In this document: piece after piece, positions 29,136-37,533 of the stretch
How positions within the stretch are numbered: position 1 is the first letter of the stretch
Layout: every line of letters begins with the position of its first letter
Assembly (NCBI GenBank): GCA_036946405.1
Contig: JAQIJC010000001.1
Coordinates: 2,363,001 to 2,427,000 of the forward strand
DNA: 64,000 nucleotides
Origin: Sphingomonas phyllosphaerae
Lineage (GTDB): Bacteria; Pseudomonadota; Alphaproteobacteria; Sphingomonadales; Sphingomonadaceae
Direction of reading: 5' to 3'
Position numbers and translations under genes: made by a program
The notes under the pieces: model-generated
Seen by the model: the letters and a program-made list of their open reading frames with translations, nothing else
What the model was told of the DNA's origin: nothing
Databases searched by the model: none

Positions 29136-29567
29136 ATGTCGGGTTCCATGAGCGCTTCTGCTGCCTATGCCGTTGTTTCCCCGCGGCCCGACCGCGACAG
29201 CTTCACGATTACCGATCTGTCGGCGGAGTTCGGCGTTACGCCGCGTGCGCTGCGTTTCTACGAAGACGAGGGGCTGATCGCGCCGGAGCGGCGCGGGCTG
29301 GTCCGCATCTATTCGCACCGTGATCGTGCGCGGCTGGCGTGGATCCTGCGCGGCAAGCGCGTCGGGTTCAGCCTCGCCGATATTCGTGAGATGATCGACC
29401 TCTACGATCTCGGCGACGGCCGCCAGACGCAGCGTGCGGTGGCGATCCAGCGCTGTCGCGACCGGATCGCGGCGCTCGAACAGCAGAAGCACGACCTCGA
29501 CGCCGCCATCACCGAGCTGACCGAATTCGTCGGCGTGCTCGATGGTGGCGCAAGCAAGAAAGAGTGA
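29136..29567 (+). CDS. MerR family transcriptional regulator (LiuR-like)
   Basis: A 143-residue DNA-binding protein. After a short leader, the winged helix spans about residues 22-92 with FTITDLSAEFGVTPRALRFY, EDEGLIAPERRGLVRIYS and RARLAWILRGKRVGFSLADI, followed by a dimerising coiled coil (RDRIAALEQQKHDLDAAITE). It lacks the cysteines of metal-sensing MerR proteins and resembles the LiuR/PsrA-like group that senses acyl-CoA intermediates. It precedes an acyl-CoA dehydrogenase gene by 4 bp, which supports control of fatty or branched-chain acid breakdown. The start with the nearest Shine-Dalgarno (ggggaagg) is ATG 29136. Confidence 0.9.
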   Translation: MSGSMSASAAYAVVSPRPDRDSFTITDLSAEFGVTPRALRFYEDEGLIAPERRGLVRIYSHRDRARLAWILRGKRVGFSLADIREMIDLYDLGDGRQTQRAVAIQRCRDRIAALEQQKHDLDAAITELTEFVGVLDGGASKKE

Positions 29568-29571
29568 GACG

Positions 29572-31374
29572 ATGCCGCAGTACACGCCGCCGATCCGCGA
29601 CACCCGCTTCGTGCTCGAACATGTCGTCGGGCTGGACCGCTACGCCAACGTCGCCGGCTTCGCTGCGGCGACTCCCGACACGGTCGAGGCGGTGCTGGAG
29701 GAAGGCGGTCGGTTCGTTGCCGAAGTGCTGTTCCCGCTCAACCAGTCGGGCGATCAGGAAGGCTGCACCCGCCACGAGGACGGTAGCGTGACGACGCCGA
29801 AGGGCTTCAAGGAAGCCTATGCCAAGTTCGTCGAGTCGGGCTGGGGCACGCTCAGCGCGCCAGAGGCGTTCGGTGGGCAGGGGATGCCGCATGTCGTCTC
29901 GACCGCATTCCAGGAATATATGATCTCCGCCAATATGGCGTTCGCCATGTATCCCGGCCTCGCGCACGGTGCGATCGCCGCGCTCGTCGTGAAGGGCAGC
30001 CCCGAGCAGCAGCAGAAGTATCTGCCGCGAATGGTGTCGGGCGAATGGGGCGGCACGATGAACCTGACCGAGCCGCAATGCGGCACCGATCTCGGGCTGA
30101 TCCGCACCCGCGCCGAGCCGCAGGCCGACGGCAGCTACAAGATCACCGGCACCAAGATCTTCATTTCGGCGGGCGAGCACGATCTGACTGACAACATCAT
30201 CCACCTCGTGCTCGCCAAGACGCCGGGCGCGCCGGACAGCTCGAAGGGTATCTCGCTGTTCGTGGTGCCCAAGGTGCTGGTCAACGACGATGGATCGTTG
30301 GGCGAGCGCAACGCGGTGTCGTGCGGCTCGATCGAGCACAAGATGGGCATTCACGGCAATTCGACCTGCGTCATGAACTATGACGGCGCGACCGGCTGGC
30401 TGGTCGGCGAGGAGATGAAGGGGCTCGCCGCGATGTTCATCATGATGAACGCGGCGCGACTGGGCGTCGGCTTGCAGGGCCTCGGTGTGGCGGAAACCGC
30501 GTACCAGAACGCCGTGCAGTACGCGCAGGATCGCCGGCAGGGGCGCGCGCTGACCGGTCCGGCCGAGCCGGGCGAGAAGGCCGACACGCTGTTCGTTCAT
30601 CCCGACGTGCGCCGAATGCTGATGGATGCGAAGGCGTGGACCGAGGGGCTGCGCGCCTTGTGTCTGTGGGGCGCACTTCAGGCCGATCTCGAGCACAATG
30701 CCGCTGCCGAGGAGGATCGTCAGCTGGCAGGCGATCTGCTCGGGCTGCTCACCCCGGTCATCAAGGGCGTCGGCACCGATCGCGGCTATCAGATCGCGAC
30801 CAACGCGCAGCAGGTTTACGGCGGCCACGGCTACATCCGCGAATGGGGGATGGAGCAGTACGTCCGCGATGCGCGGATCGCGATGATTTACGAAGGCACG
30901 AACGGCGTGCAGGCGATGGACTTGGTCGGCCGCAAGCTGGCGCAGAACGGCGGCCGCGCGGTGCAGGCGTTCGGGCGGCTGGTGATGGAAGAGATCGTGG
31001 AGGGCAAGAACAACCCCGCGGTTGCCGATCTCGCGCAGCGGCTTGAGAAGGCTGCGGGCGAGTTGCAGGCGGCGACGATGTGGTTCCTCGCCAACGGCAT
31101 GAAGGACCCGAACAACGTCGGTGCGGGCGCGGTGCCGTACATGCATCTGGTCGGCGCGGTCGCGACCGGGCTGATGTGGCTGCGCATGGCGACCGCGGCG
31201 GCGAAGCTGAAGGACGAGGGGCAGGGCGATGCCGCGTTCCTCGACGCCAAGCTGGTCACCGCGCGCTACTTCGCCGAGCGTGTGCTGCCTGAAGCGGGTT
31301 CGCTGCGCCGGCAGATCGAAGGTGGGTCGGAGGCGATCATGGCGCTGCCGCCGGAGATGTTTGCCGCGGCGTGA
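29572..31374 (+). CDS. Acyl-CoA dehydrogenase with C-terminal extension (FadE/DmdC-like)
   Basis: A 600-residue flavoenzyme that introduces the 2,3 double bond in acyl-CoA. It is larger than the 380-residue classical enzymes because of an extra C-terminal domain, as in the FadE12/DmdC group. Visible are GTMNLTEPQCGTDLGLIRTR (FAD and substrate contact), KITGTKIFIS, the second part VYGGHGYIREWGMEQ, and the glutamate in AMIYEGTNGVQAMDLVGRK, which is the expected catalytic base region. ATG 29572 is preferred to an upstream codon at 29542 inside the MerR gene. It is followed by a 259-bp non-coding stretch with a repeat and a terminator. Chain-length preference is unknown. Confidence 0.95.
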   Translation: MPQYTPPIRDTRFVLEHVVGLDRYANVAGFAAATPDTVEAVLEEGGRFVAEVLFPLNQSGDQEGCTRHEDGSVTTPKGFKEAYAKFVESGWGTLSAPEAFGGQGMPHVVSTAFQEYMISANMAFAMYPGLAHGAIAALVVKGSPEQQQKYLPRMVSGEWGGTMNLTEPQCGTDLGLIRTRAEPQADGSYKITGTKIFISAGEHDLTDNIIHLVLAKTPGAPDSSKGISLFVVPKVLVNDDGSLGERNAVSCGSIEHKMGIHGNSTCVMNYDGATGWLVGEEMKGLAAMFIMMNAARLGVGLQGLGVAETAYQNAVQYAQDRRQGRALTGPAEPGEKADTLFVHPDVRRMLMDAKAWTEGLRALCLWGALQADLEHNAAAEEDRQLAGDLLGLLTPVIKGVGTDRGYQIATNAQQVYGGHGYIREWGMEQYVRDARIAMIYEGTNGVQAMDLVGRKLAQNGGRAVQAFGRLVMEEIVEGKNNPAVADLAQRLEKAAGELQAATMWFLANGMKDPNNVGAGAVPYMHLVGAVATGLMWLRMATAAAKLKDEGQGDAAFLDAKLVTARYFAERVLPEAGSLRRQIEGGSEAIMALPPEMFAAA

Positions 31375-31417
31375 TTTGTCGCGAGTGGGCGGGGCTGCAT
31401 GGCTGTGGCCCACCCTG

Positions 31418-31500
31418 CTGTCATTGCGAGCGTAGCGCAGCAATCCAGAGCGTCCTGATCCGGCTCCGGGTTGCTTCGCTGCGCCCGCAATAACAAACGA
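31418..31500. repeat. Inverted repeat, CATTGCGAGCG family
   Basis: Arms gtcattgcgagcgtagcgca and, about 30 bp later, the inverted gttgcttcgctgcgcccgca form an imperfect stem of about 25 bp after the acyl-CoA dehydrogenase gene. A shortened relative occurs near 63436. This is a short dispersed intergenic repeat; a terminator or REP role is inferred. Confidence 0.7.
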
Positions 31501-31576
31501 CAGGCGGGGCTTCGGCGACAATCCGTCGCCGATGTACAGCGTGGCGTGCAGCTCGTCGTCTTAGCCGGAACAACGG

Positions 31577-31607
31577 GCAAAAAAATAGCGGCCCGAAGGC
31601 CGCTATT
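31577..31607 (-). terminator. Rho-independent terminator of the 81-residue protein gene
   Basis: Perfect 10-bp stem AATAGCGGCC/GGCCGCTATT with a TTCG loop on the minus strand, followed by a run of T residues (plus-strand aaaaaaa at 31579-31585). It begins 27 bp after the stop codon at 31634. Confidence 0.9.
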
Positions 31608-31633
31608 CCTTACCCCCGGAGGAGCAGGTCAGC

Positions 31634-31879
31634 TTAGTTGCTGTCCGAGCTATCGTCTTCGTCAGCGACGACGACGATACCGGCCACAACGGCCGCAGCT
31701 GCCAGAACGGCAACGATCACGCCGCCACCGGCGAGCTCGTTCTTCTTGGCCGACGGAGCCGAAGCGCGGACCGACTTGGCGACCGACAGGCTGGCTGCCG
31801 AGTTGGCAGGCGCGGCCATCGCCGGAGCAACCGCCATCGTGGCGGCGGCAGCAGCGAGCATATACTTGGCAATACGCAT
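31634..31879 (-). CDS. Small exported or membrane protein of unknown function
   Basis: An 81-residue protein with a signal peptide (MRIAKYMLAAAAATMAVAPA, cleavage after AMA likely), an Ala/Ser-rich segment with basic residues, one strong transmembrane stretch (GGGVIVAVLAAAAVVAGIVV) and an acidic Ser/Asp tail. No family is recognised; similar Ala-rich small proteins are common in sphingomonads. It is a self-contained transcription unit: promoter-like boxes at 31906-31934, GGGAG six bases before the ATG, and a strong terminator at 31577-31607. That arrangement suggests an abundant monocistronic mRNA. Confidence 0.8.
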   Translation of the reverse strand: MRIAKYMLAAAAATMAVAPAMAAPANSAASLSVAKSVRASAPSAKKNELAGGGVIVAVLAAAAVVAGIVVVADEDDSSDSN

Positions 31880-31905
31880 GATGAACTCCCTTTGCGTGCA
31901 GGGCA

Positions 31906-31934
31906 TCTCATAACTACGCGTGCGCGAAATGCAA
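31906..31934 (-). promoter_or_regulatory. Probable promoter of the 81-residue protein gene
   Basis: On the minus strand TTGCAT (31929-31934) and TATGAG (31906-31911) are separated by 17 bases, 26 bp before the start codon, with GGGAG near the ATG. Both boxes are fair matches to sigma-70 elements. Confidence 0.5.
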
Positions 31935-31954
31935 GCGTCGATTGCCGCGGTGCA

Positions 31955-32713
31955 TCATGTGTTCAGGATCCATGTTTCACGATCCTCGATGCCCAGCGCC
32001 GTGAGCTTGCCCGAGGCATAAGCGCCCGTATCCACGCCGATCCGGTTGGGTCGACGATCGACCTCCGCGGTAATCGTGTGACCGTGCACGATCATTTTCG
32101 AATGCGCCCCGCGATGTTCGAGAAAGCTGTCGCGAATCCAGCGCAGGTCGCTGGGTTTCTGTTCGTCGAGCGGTACGTCCGGCCGCACCCCGGCATGGAC
32201 GAACGCATAGTCGCCAGAGACGATCAGGTCCTCGAACCCGTCGAGAAACGCGCGATGCTCGGCCGGCACCACCATCGACAGCCGTTCGGCAAGCTGTGGG
32301 TAATCGAGCGAATCATATTCGGCGCTGTCGATGCCGTAACTGAGCACCGTTTCCTTGCCGCCGACGCGACAGAACATTCGTAGCGCGTCCTTGGCGCCGT
32401 CCAGTGCGTGCAGGAACAACTCCTCGTGGTTGCCCTTCAGGAACCGGATACGGGGTCGCTGCTCCGCCAGCGCCATCAGCCGCGCGATCACGCCCGCTGA
32501 GTCGGGGCCGCGATCGACCAGGTCGCCGAGGAAGATCAACGTTGTTTCAGCGGCGCCGCGCGCTGCGTCGTCGGCGTCGATCATCTCCAGCAATTGGTCC
32601 AGCTCGAAACGGCAGCCGTGGATATCGCCGATCGCATAAATTCGGCTTCCCGCTTCTGGCGCGAAGGCAGGGCCGGGAGCGACGCGGGACGAACGAAACA
32701 GCTTCTTGAGCAT
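31955..32713 (-). CDS. PPP-type metallophosphatase (serine/threonine protein phosphatase or Ap4A hydrolase-like)
   Basis: A 252-residue metallophosphoesterase with the three signature blocks in order: YAIGDIHGCRFELDQLL, FLGDLVDRGPDSAGV and FLKGNHEELFLHAL, then VHAGVRPDVPL and MIVHGHT for the remaining metal ligands. This is the bacterial PrpA/lambda-phosphatase group. There is no signal peptide. ATG 32713 gives MLKKLFRSSR; the frame is open further up but without support. The substrate could be a phosphoprotein or a dinucleotide polyphosphate. It lies 75 bp upstream of the 81-residue protein gene, which has its own promoter. Confidence 0.9.
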   Translation of the reverse strand: MLKKLFRSSRVAPGPAFAPEAGSRIYAIGDIHGCRFELDQLLEMIDADDAARGAAETTLIFLGDLVDRGPDSAGVIARLMALAEQRPRIRFLKGNHEELFLHALDGAKDALRMFCRVGGKETVLSYGIDSAEYDSLDYPQLAERLSMVVPAEHRAFLDGFEDLIVSGDYAFVHAGVRPDVPLDEQKPSDLRWIRDSFLEHRGAHSKMIVHGHTITAEVDRRPNRIGVDTGAYASGKLTALGIEDRETWILNT

Positions 32714-32879
32714 GGAGAACGCAAAAACCGGCGATGTCGGGATGGAGCGGGTGCTTAGGCGAAACGCCCGGCGATCGCAAGCGCGGCACTTGTGAGGCGC
32801 GGGACGCCTGATCGCTATGCTATCGAATTGCTTACGCGATCGGCCCCCGGTAGAGAGCCCGCGCCAACAGGAGGACCGA

Positions 32880-33749
32880 ATGACCATCAAGCCGGTACGC
32901 AAGGCGATTTTCCCCGTAGCGGGGCTCGGCACCCGTTTCCTGCCCGCCACCAAGGCGATGCCCAAGGAAATGCTGACGGTGGTCGACAAGCCGCTGATCC
33001 AATATGCCGTCGAGGAAGCGCTGGAGGCGGGGATCGAGCAGATCATCTTCGTCACCGGGCGCGGCAAGGGCGCGCTCGAGGATCATTTCGACATCTCGTT
33101 CGAGCTCGAGACGACGATGCGCGCGCGCGGCAAGAGCCTGTCGGTGATCGAGAACATCCGCCAGCAGCCCGGCTCGCCGGTCTATGTCCGCCAGCAAGAG
33201 CCGCTCGGGCTCGGCCATGCGGTGTGGTGCGCGCGCGACATCGTCGGCGATGAGCCGTTCGCGGTGTTGCTCCCCGACGAGCTGATGGTCGGCACGCCGA
33301 ACTTCATGGCGCAGATGGTGCAGGCCTATGACAAGGTCGGCGGCAACGTCATCGGCGCGCTCGAAGTCGCGCCGGAAGAAACCGACAAATACGGCATCAT
33401 CTCGCCGGGCGCGCGCGACGGTGCGCTGACCGAGGTGACCGCGCTGGTCGAGAAGCCCGCCAAGGGCAGCGCGCCGTCGAACCTGATGATCCCCGGCCGC
33501 TACATCCTCCAGCCCGAGGTGATGAAGATCCTCGACGCCAAGGAAAAGGGCGCTGGCGGCGAGATCCAGCTGACCGACGCGATGGCCAAGCTGATCGGGC
33601 AGCAGCCGTTCCACGGCTTCACCTTCAACGGTGAGCGGTTCGATTGCGGCGACAAGACCGGCTTCGTCACCGCCAACCTCGCGCTGGCGATGGCGCGTGG
33701 CGATATCGGCCCGGCGGTGCGCAGCTTCGCCGAAGCGCGGCTCGGCTGA
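32880..33749 (+). CDS. galU: UTP--glucose-1-phosphate uridylyltransferase
   Basis: Makes UDP-glucose from UTP and glucose 1-phosphate for polysaccharide and glycolipid synthesis. The 289 residues start with AIFPVAGLGTRFLPATKAMP, containing the nucleotide-binding loop and KEM lysine, and continue with VDKPLIQYAVEEA, EPLGLGHAVWCARD, LPDELM and GGEIQLTDAM, all GalU signatures. AGGAGG-like bases (caggaggacc) precede ATG 32880. It is convergent with the MoeB-type gene, with only 3 bp between stops. Confidence 0.97.
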   Translation: MTIKPVRKAIFPVAGLGTRFLPATKAMPKEMLTVVDKPLIQYAVEEALEAGIEQIIFVTGRGKGALEDHFDISFELETTMRARGKSLSVIENIRQQPGSPVYVRQQEPLGLGHAVWCARDIVGDEPFAVLLPDELMVGTPNFMAQMVQAYDKVGGNVIGALEVAPEETDKYGIISPGARDGALTEVTALVEKPAKGSAPSNLMIPGRYILQPEVMKILDAKEKGAGGEIQLTDAMAKLIGQQPFHGFTFNGERFDCGDKTGFVTANLALAMARGDIGPAVRSFAEARLG

Positions 33750-33752
33750 TCC

Positions 33753-34517
33753 TTACCCGCGTGTCGCGCCGCACGCGCGGCACGCGGGATCGGGCGGCAA
33801 GACCAGCGTACGAAAGCGCAGCGACAGGAAGTCGAGCAGCATCAACCGTCCGGCGCTGTCATCGCCGAACGGCGCGATCTGGCGGATCGCCTCCAGCGCC
33901 GCCATGCTGCCGACGATCCCGGTCACCGGTCCCAGCACGCCTTCCTCCGCACAGGTCAGTGCATCGCGCGCCGGCGCATCGCCGACGAAGCAGCGGTAGC
34001 ACGGCTTGCCTGCCTCCCAGCCGCGATAGACGCCGAGCTGTCCCTCGAACCGCCCGACCGCCGCCGAGACGAGCGGGATGCGACGCGTCAGTGCGGCATC
34101 GGCGACCAGCAGCCGGGTGTCGAAATTGTCGCAACCATCGGCGATGACGGCCGGTGCATCGTGCAGCATCGATCCGATGGTTTCCGCGGCCACTCGCGCA
34201 ACGATCGCCTGCGCGGAGACGTGCGGGTTGAGCCGCGCCACCGCCTCGGCGGCGAGCTCGGCCTTGGCACGTCCGACATCCGCGGTCGTGAACAGCGTCT
34301 GGCGTTGCAGGTTGCTCAACTCGACCCGATCGTCGTCGACGATCGTCAGACGACCGACCCCCGCCGCCGCCAGATACTGGATCACCGGCGATCCGATCCC
34401 ACCGGCCCCGATCACCAGGACATGCGCGCGCGACAGCCGCAGCTGCCCGGCGCCGCCGATCTCAGGCAGCACGATATGGCGCGCATAGCGTGCGAGTTCG
34501 TCGGGGCCGAGCGTCAT
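33753..34517 (-). CDS. moeB: MoeB/ThiF family adenylyltransferase
   Basis: E1-like enzyme that adenylates the C terminus of a sulfur carrier such as MoaD or ThiS. The 254 residues contain the ATP motif VIGAGGIGSPVIQYLAAAGV, the DDDRVELSNLQRQ block, CDNFDTR and two zinc Cys pairs (CYRCF and CRACG). There is no C-terminal rhodanese domain, so it is the MoeB rather than the MOCS3 form; ThiF is also possible. It is the last gene of the ubiE-coaBC-dut train and its ATG overlaps the preceding stop by 4 bp. No molybdopterin genes are nearby. Confidence 0.9.
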   Translation of the reverse strand: MTLGPDELARYARHIVLPEIGGAGQLRLSRAHVLVIGAGGIGSPVIQYLAAAGVGRLTIVDDDRVELSNLQRQTLFTTADVGRAKAELAAEAVARLNPHVSAQAIVARVAAETIGSMLHDAPAVIADGCDNFDTRLLVADAALTRRIPLVSAAVGRFEGQLGVYRGWEAGKPCYRCFVGDAPARDALTCAEEGVLGPVTGIVGSMAALEAIRQIAPFGDDSAGRLMLLDFLSLRFRTLVLPPDPACRACGATRG

Positions 34518-34876
34518 GGCTCGCTCAGGGCGACCGTCGTGACATACCATGTGTCGGAAGAGGGCGGGGGCATCTTGTCCCGCGCGGCACTCAGAACAAT
34601 ACCGGCGGCGAACTGTTCCACTACCGGGCAACCGATCGCGCGTGGCACGATCCGGCGCACTTGGCCGCTCTGCGCGATCAACACCACCAGATCGAGCATC
34701 CGCGCTTCCGACGGCAACGTGCAGCGCGCCGCCGCTACCTCTCGCCGGACGAACTCGGTCAGTCGTGCCGGCGGCGCAGCGGCAAGGCCAAGTTGCAGCC
34801 GCGGCAGCGACGTCCACTCGGTCGGCGGGTTAAGCGAGGAAAGCTGCCCGAGCAGCAACAGCGCGGCGAGGATCAT
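34514..34876 (-). CDS. Small hypothetical protein with an N-terminal export-like segment
   Basis: A 120-residue protein starting with a hydrophobic [15 protein letters not shown], then a domain ending [20 protein letters not shown] followed by [12 protein letters not shown] and [13 protein letters not shown]. The middle wording (Ser-Gly-x-Val-xx-Ile-xx-x-Gly-Cys-Pro) is reminiscent of TonB C-terminal-like repeats seen in other small sphingomonad proteins, but I cannot assign it. It overlaps dut upstream and moeB downstream by 4 bp each, so it is certainly read within this operon. Confidence 0.75.
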   Translation of the reverse strand: MILAALLLLGQLSSLNPPTEWTSLPRLQLGLAAAPPARLTEFVRREVAAARCTLPSEARMLDLVVLIAQSGQVRRIVPRAIGCPVVEQFAAGIVLSAARDKMPPPSSDTWYVTTVALSEP

Positions 34877-35322
34877 CGACCTGTCGACCCGAACCCGCCC
34901 GCACCGCGATCGGTCGGGTCGAGCGCATCGACTTCGATCATGCTGGCAAGCGTGACGGTGGCCGGGACGAGCTGCGCAATGCGTTCGCCGCGACGGATCT
35001 CGAAAGGCTCGTTGCCAAGATTGGCGAGGATCACCTTGATTTCCCCACGATAGTCGGCGTCGATCGTGCCGGGCGTGTTGAGGCAGGTGATGCCGTGCTT
35101 CAACGCCAGCCCCGACCTCGGGCGCACTTGAACCTCGAACCCGGCCGGAATGGCGATCGCGAAGCCGGTGGCGATCGCGCCACGCGCGCCAGGTGCCAAC
35201 GTCACGTCCTCGGCGGCGACCACGTCCATCCCGGCCGCGCCCGCTGTCGCGTAGACGGGCAACGGCAGTCCCTCACCATGCGGCAAGCGGCGCAGCGCAA
35301 TGCTGATCGGTTCAGAGCGCAT
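34873..35322 (-). CDS. dut: dUTP diphosphatase
   Basis: Hydrolyses dUTP to dUMP, keeping uracil out of DNA and feeding dTMP synthesis. The 149 residues show all trimeric dUTPase motifs: [10 protein letters not shown] (I), [13 protein letters not shown] (II), [16 protein letters not shown] (III), [10 protein letters not shown] (IV) and [10 protein letters not shown] (V). ATG 35322 ([13 protein letters not shown]) overlaps the coaBC stop by 11 bp; a codon at 35340 would extend the overlap. Linkage of dut with coaBC is common in proteobacteria. Confidence 0.97.
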   Translation of the reverse strand: MRSEPISIALRRLPHGEGLPLPVYATAGAAGMDVVAAEDVTLAPGARGAIATGFAIAIPAGFEVQVRPRSGLALKHGITCLNTPGTIDADYRGEIKVILANLGNEPFEIRRGERIAQLVPATVTLASMIEVDALDPTDRGAGGFGSTGR

Positions 35323-36490
35323 CGGCAATCCTGTCGGCAAGTCGTTCGGCTACAGCGGTTTTGGGAAGGCGTTCCCAGCTTTCGATGCCCTCGGCGGTGA
35401 CGAGGTGGACGGTATTGGCATCGCCACCCATCACATCGCCGGATACGTCGTTGGCGACGATCCAGTCGGCACCCTTGCGCCGCCGCTTGGCCTGCGCATG
35501 GTCGAGCACCTGCTCAGTTTCGGCCGCGAACCCGATCAGCAATCGCGGCCGACGCGGATCATGCGCCAGCGTGGCCAGAATGTCCACGTTGCGCGCGAGA
35601 CGAAGCGGCGCGGGCGCCTCTTCGCCCTTCTTCAGCTTCTGCGGGGCGATCTGCTCGACCCGCCAATCCGCCACGGCGGCGACCATCACCGCTGCATCGG
35701 CGGGCAGCGCCGTCGCAACCGCATCTGCCATTTCCGACGCCGTTTGAACATCCTGCCGGATGACGTTCAGGGGGGTCGGCACGTCGACCGGACCGGCGAT
35801 CAACGTGACCCGCGCGCCCCGCCGCGCCAGCGCCGCCGCGATCGCGAACCCCTGCTTCCCCGACGAGCGGTTGGCGATGTAGCGTACCGGATCGATCGGT
35901 TCGTGGGTCGGGCCGGCGGTGACGATGACGTGTCGTCCCGCCAGCGAACGAACCGGCGGTGCCAGCGCAGACGTGATTCGCGCGACGATCGCCGGGACCT
36001 CCGGCAGGCGACCCGGTCCGAATTCGCCGCATGCCATCGCGCCCTCGTCGGGCTCGATCACCGTAATGCCGTCGGCGCGGAGTTGGGCGACATTGCGCTG
36101 TGTCGCCGGGTGCAGCCACATCCGGACATTCATGGCCGGCGCGATCAGTACCGGCTTGTCGGTCGCCAGCAGCAAGGTCGTGGCCAGATCGTTCGCGAAT
36201 CCGCCCGCCATGCGGGCGATCAGATCGGCGGTGGCGGGGCAGACGACGACCAGATCGGCCTCGCGGCTGAGGCGGATATGCCCCATCTCCGCTTCGTCCT
36301 TCAGGTCCCACAATGTCGTATGGACCTTGTTCTCGCTCAGCGCCGCAAGGGTCATGGCGGTGACGAAATGCGCTCCGCCGTCGGTCAGGACACAACAAAC
36401 GTCATGTCCCGCGGCGCGCAAACCGCGGATCAGCTCACACGCCTTGTACGCGGCGATTCCGCCGCCGACGATCAACAGGATCCTGCTCAT
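35312..36490 (-). CDS. coaBC: Bifunctional phosphopantothenoylcysteine decarboxylase / phosphopantothenate--cysteine ligase
   Basis: Second and third steps of CoA synthesis from pantothenate. The 392 residues have the N-terminal flavin-dependent CoaC half ([20 protein letters not shown] and the PAMNVRMW motif, plus [12 protein letters not shown] with the key cysteine) and the C-terminal CTP-dependent CoaB half ([31 protein letters not shown] and a lysine-rich KLKKGEEAP). ATG 36490 overlaps the stop of the membrane protein gene by 4 bp. Confidence 0.97.
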   Translation of the reverse strand: MSRILLIVGGGIAAYKACELIRGLRAAGHDVCCVLTDGGAHFVTAMTLAALSENKVHTTLWDLKDEAEMGHIRLSREADLVVVCPATADLIARMAGGFANDLATTLLLATDKPVLIAPAMNVRMWLHPATQRNVAQLRADGITVIEPDEGAMACGEFGPGRLPEVPAIVARITSALAPPVRSLAGRHVIVTAGPTHEPIDPVRYIANRSSGKQGFAIAAALARRGARVTLIAGPVDVPTPLNVIRQDVQTASEMADAVATALPADAAVMVAAVADWRVEQIAPQKLKKGEEAPAPLRLARNVDILATLAHDPRRPRLLIGFAAETEQVLDHAQAKRRRKGADWIVANDVSGDVMGGDANTVHLVTAEGIESWERLPKTAVAERLADRIADAL

Positions 36491-37533
36491 CGCGTCATCC
36501 TCGTCACCGTTATTCGTCGCCGCACGACCGTGCGGCGAACCAGCGTCACCAGACCGGCGGGGGCGAGCGCCAGACCGGGCGCAACCAGCGCCGTCGCGAG
36601 GGTCGCCGATCGAATCCCCAGCACGCCGTCCAGCGCCACGCCCGCCACCAGCAGCGCCAGCACGCGTGGGCCCAGCGGATCGGCAAGTACCGCCCAGCCG
36701 AAGACCGCGAGCACCAGCAGCAGCGCGCCGATCCCGCCGGGCGCATCGGGGAAGGCGGCCCCGACCAGCCGCGCCAGCGCACCCTCGGGCGCCAATGTCA
36801 CGGCCGGAGCATGGGGTGTTCCCAGCGTATGAAGATGCAGGCCGAGCGCGCACGCCGCGACGATCAGCGCGGCCAGCCAATGCAGCGGCTCGCCACGGTC
36901 GCCGTCAAGCAGCGCCAGCGCACCCATCGCCATCAAGGTCACCAACGCTGCTGGATCGATCAGCGCCGCGGCGCAGGCGACGGCGACCGATGTGGCCACC
37001 CGTTTGCGGTCTCGTGCGACCAATGCGATGGCCGACAGCAAGGCCGCGGCGCCGGCGTGCGGTGCCGTCAGCCATAGCGCCGCCGTCGCCACGATCCCGA
37101 AGGCGAGCAGGCTGACGATCAACAGCGCCCCGCCGCTACGCGCCAGCAGCGCGCCGAGCCGCAACCCGCCGAGCCACAGCAAGATCGTCAGCCCGGTCGC
37201 GACCAGCGCGGTCAGCGCCCAGGGTGGCATCGCCCCTGCGACCACCGCCAGCGTCGATGGCAGCATCCGGGCGGCGCGTGCGTCCGGTTCGGTGCGCAGC
37301 AGGTCGCGCGCGGCGTCGTAATAGTCGCCGCCATGACGCAGTGTCGCGACGATCGCGTCGTGCAGGAACTCCGGTGGCGTGGTGGCCCCGCGCAGCAGCA
37401 ACGCCGCGACGACCAGCGCCGACAGCAGGGACGCCAGAAGCGCGCGGGCCGAGCTGTAGCCGAGTCCGGTCAGCCGGTCCGGGGTCACCAGCCAGCGCCC
37501 CGCCGGTCCGGATCGCCCCGGCGCGGCTACCAT
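36487..37533 (-). CDS. Multipass membrane protein of unknown function within the ubiB-coaBC operon
   Basis: A 348-residue, very hydrophobic protein with about eight to ten predicted membrane segments (for example SARALLASLLSALVVAALLL and WALTALVATGLTILLWLGGL) and a basic C terminus. A soluble stretch early on, PEFLHDAIVATLRHGGDYYD, recalls periplasmic loops of membrane glycosyltransferase-like proteins, but I cannot name the family. ATG 37533 overlaps the ubiB stop by 7 bp (ATGGTAG), and its own stop overlaps coaBC by 4 bp. Function unknown. Confidence 0.82.
   Translation of the reverse strand: MVAAPGRSGPAGRWLVTPDRLTGLGYSSARALLASLLSALVVAALLLRGATTPPEFLHDAIVATLRHGGDYYDAARDLLRTEPDARAARMLPSTLAVVAGAMPPWALTALVATGLTILLWLGGLRLGALLARSGGALLIVSLLAFGIVATAALWLTAPHAGAAALLSAIALVARDRKRVATSVAVACAAALIDPAALVTLMAMGALALLDGDRGEPLHWLAALIVAACALGLHLHTLGTPHAPAVTLAPEGALARLVGAAFPDAPGGIGALLLVLAVFGWAVLADPLGPRVLALLVAGVALDGVLGIRSATLATALVAPGLALAPAGLVTLVRRTVVRRRITVTRMTR

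Noticed and set aside
34490-35053. A plus-strand open frame of 187 codons opposite dut and the small protein gene
   Set aside because: It is opposite genes with clear overlaps and a full set of dUTPase motifs; its own translation is Arg-rich and featureless.
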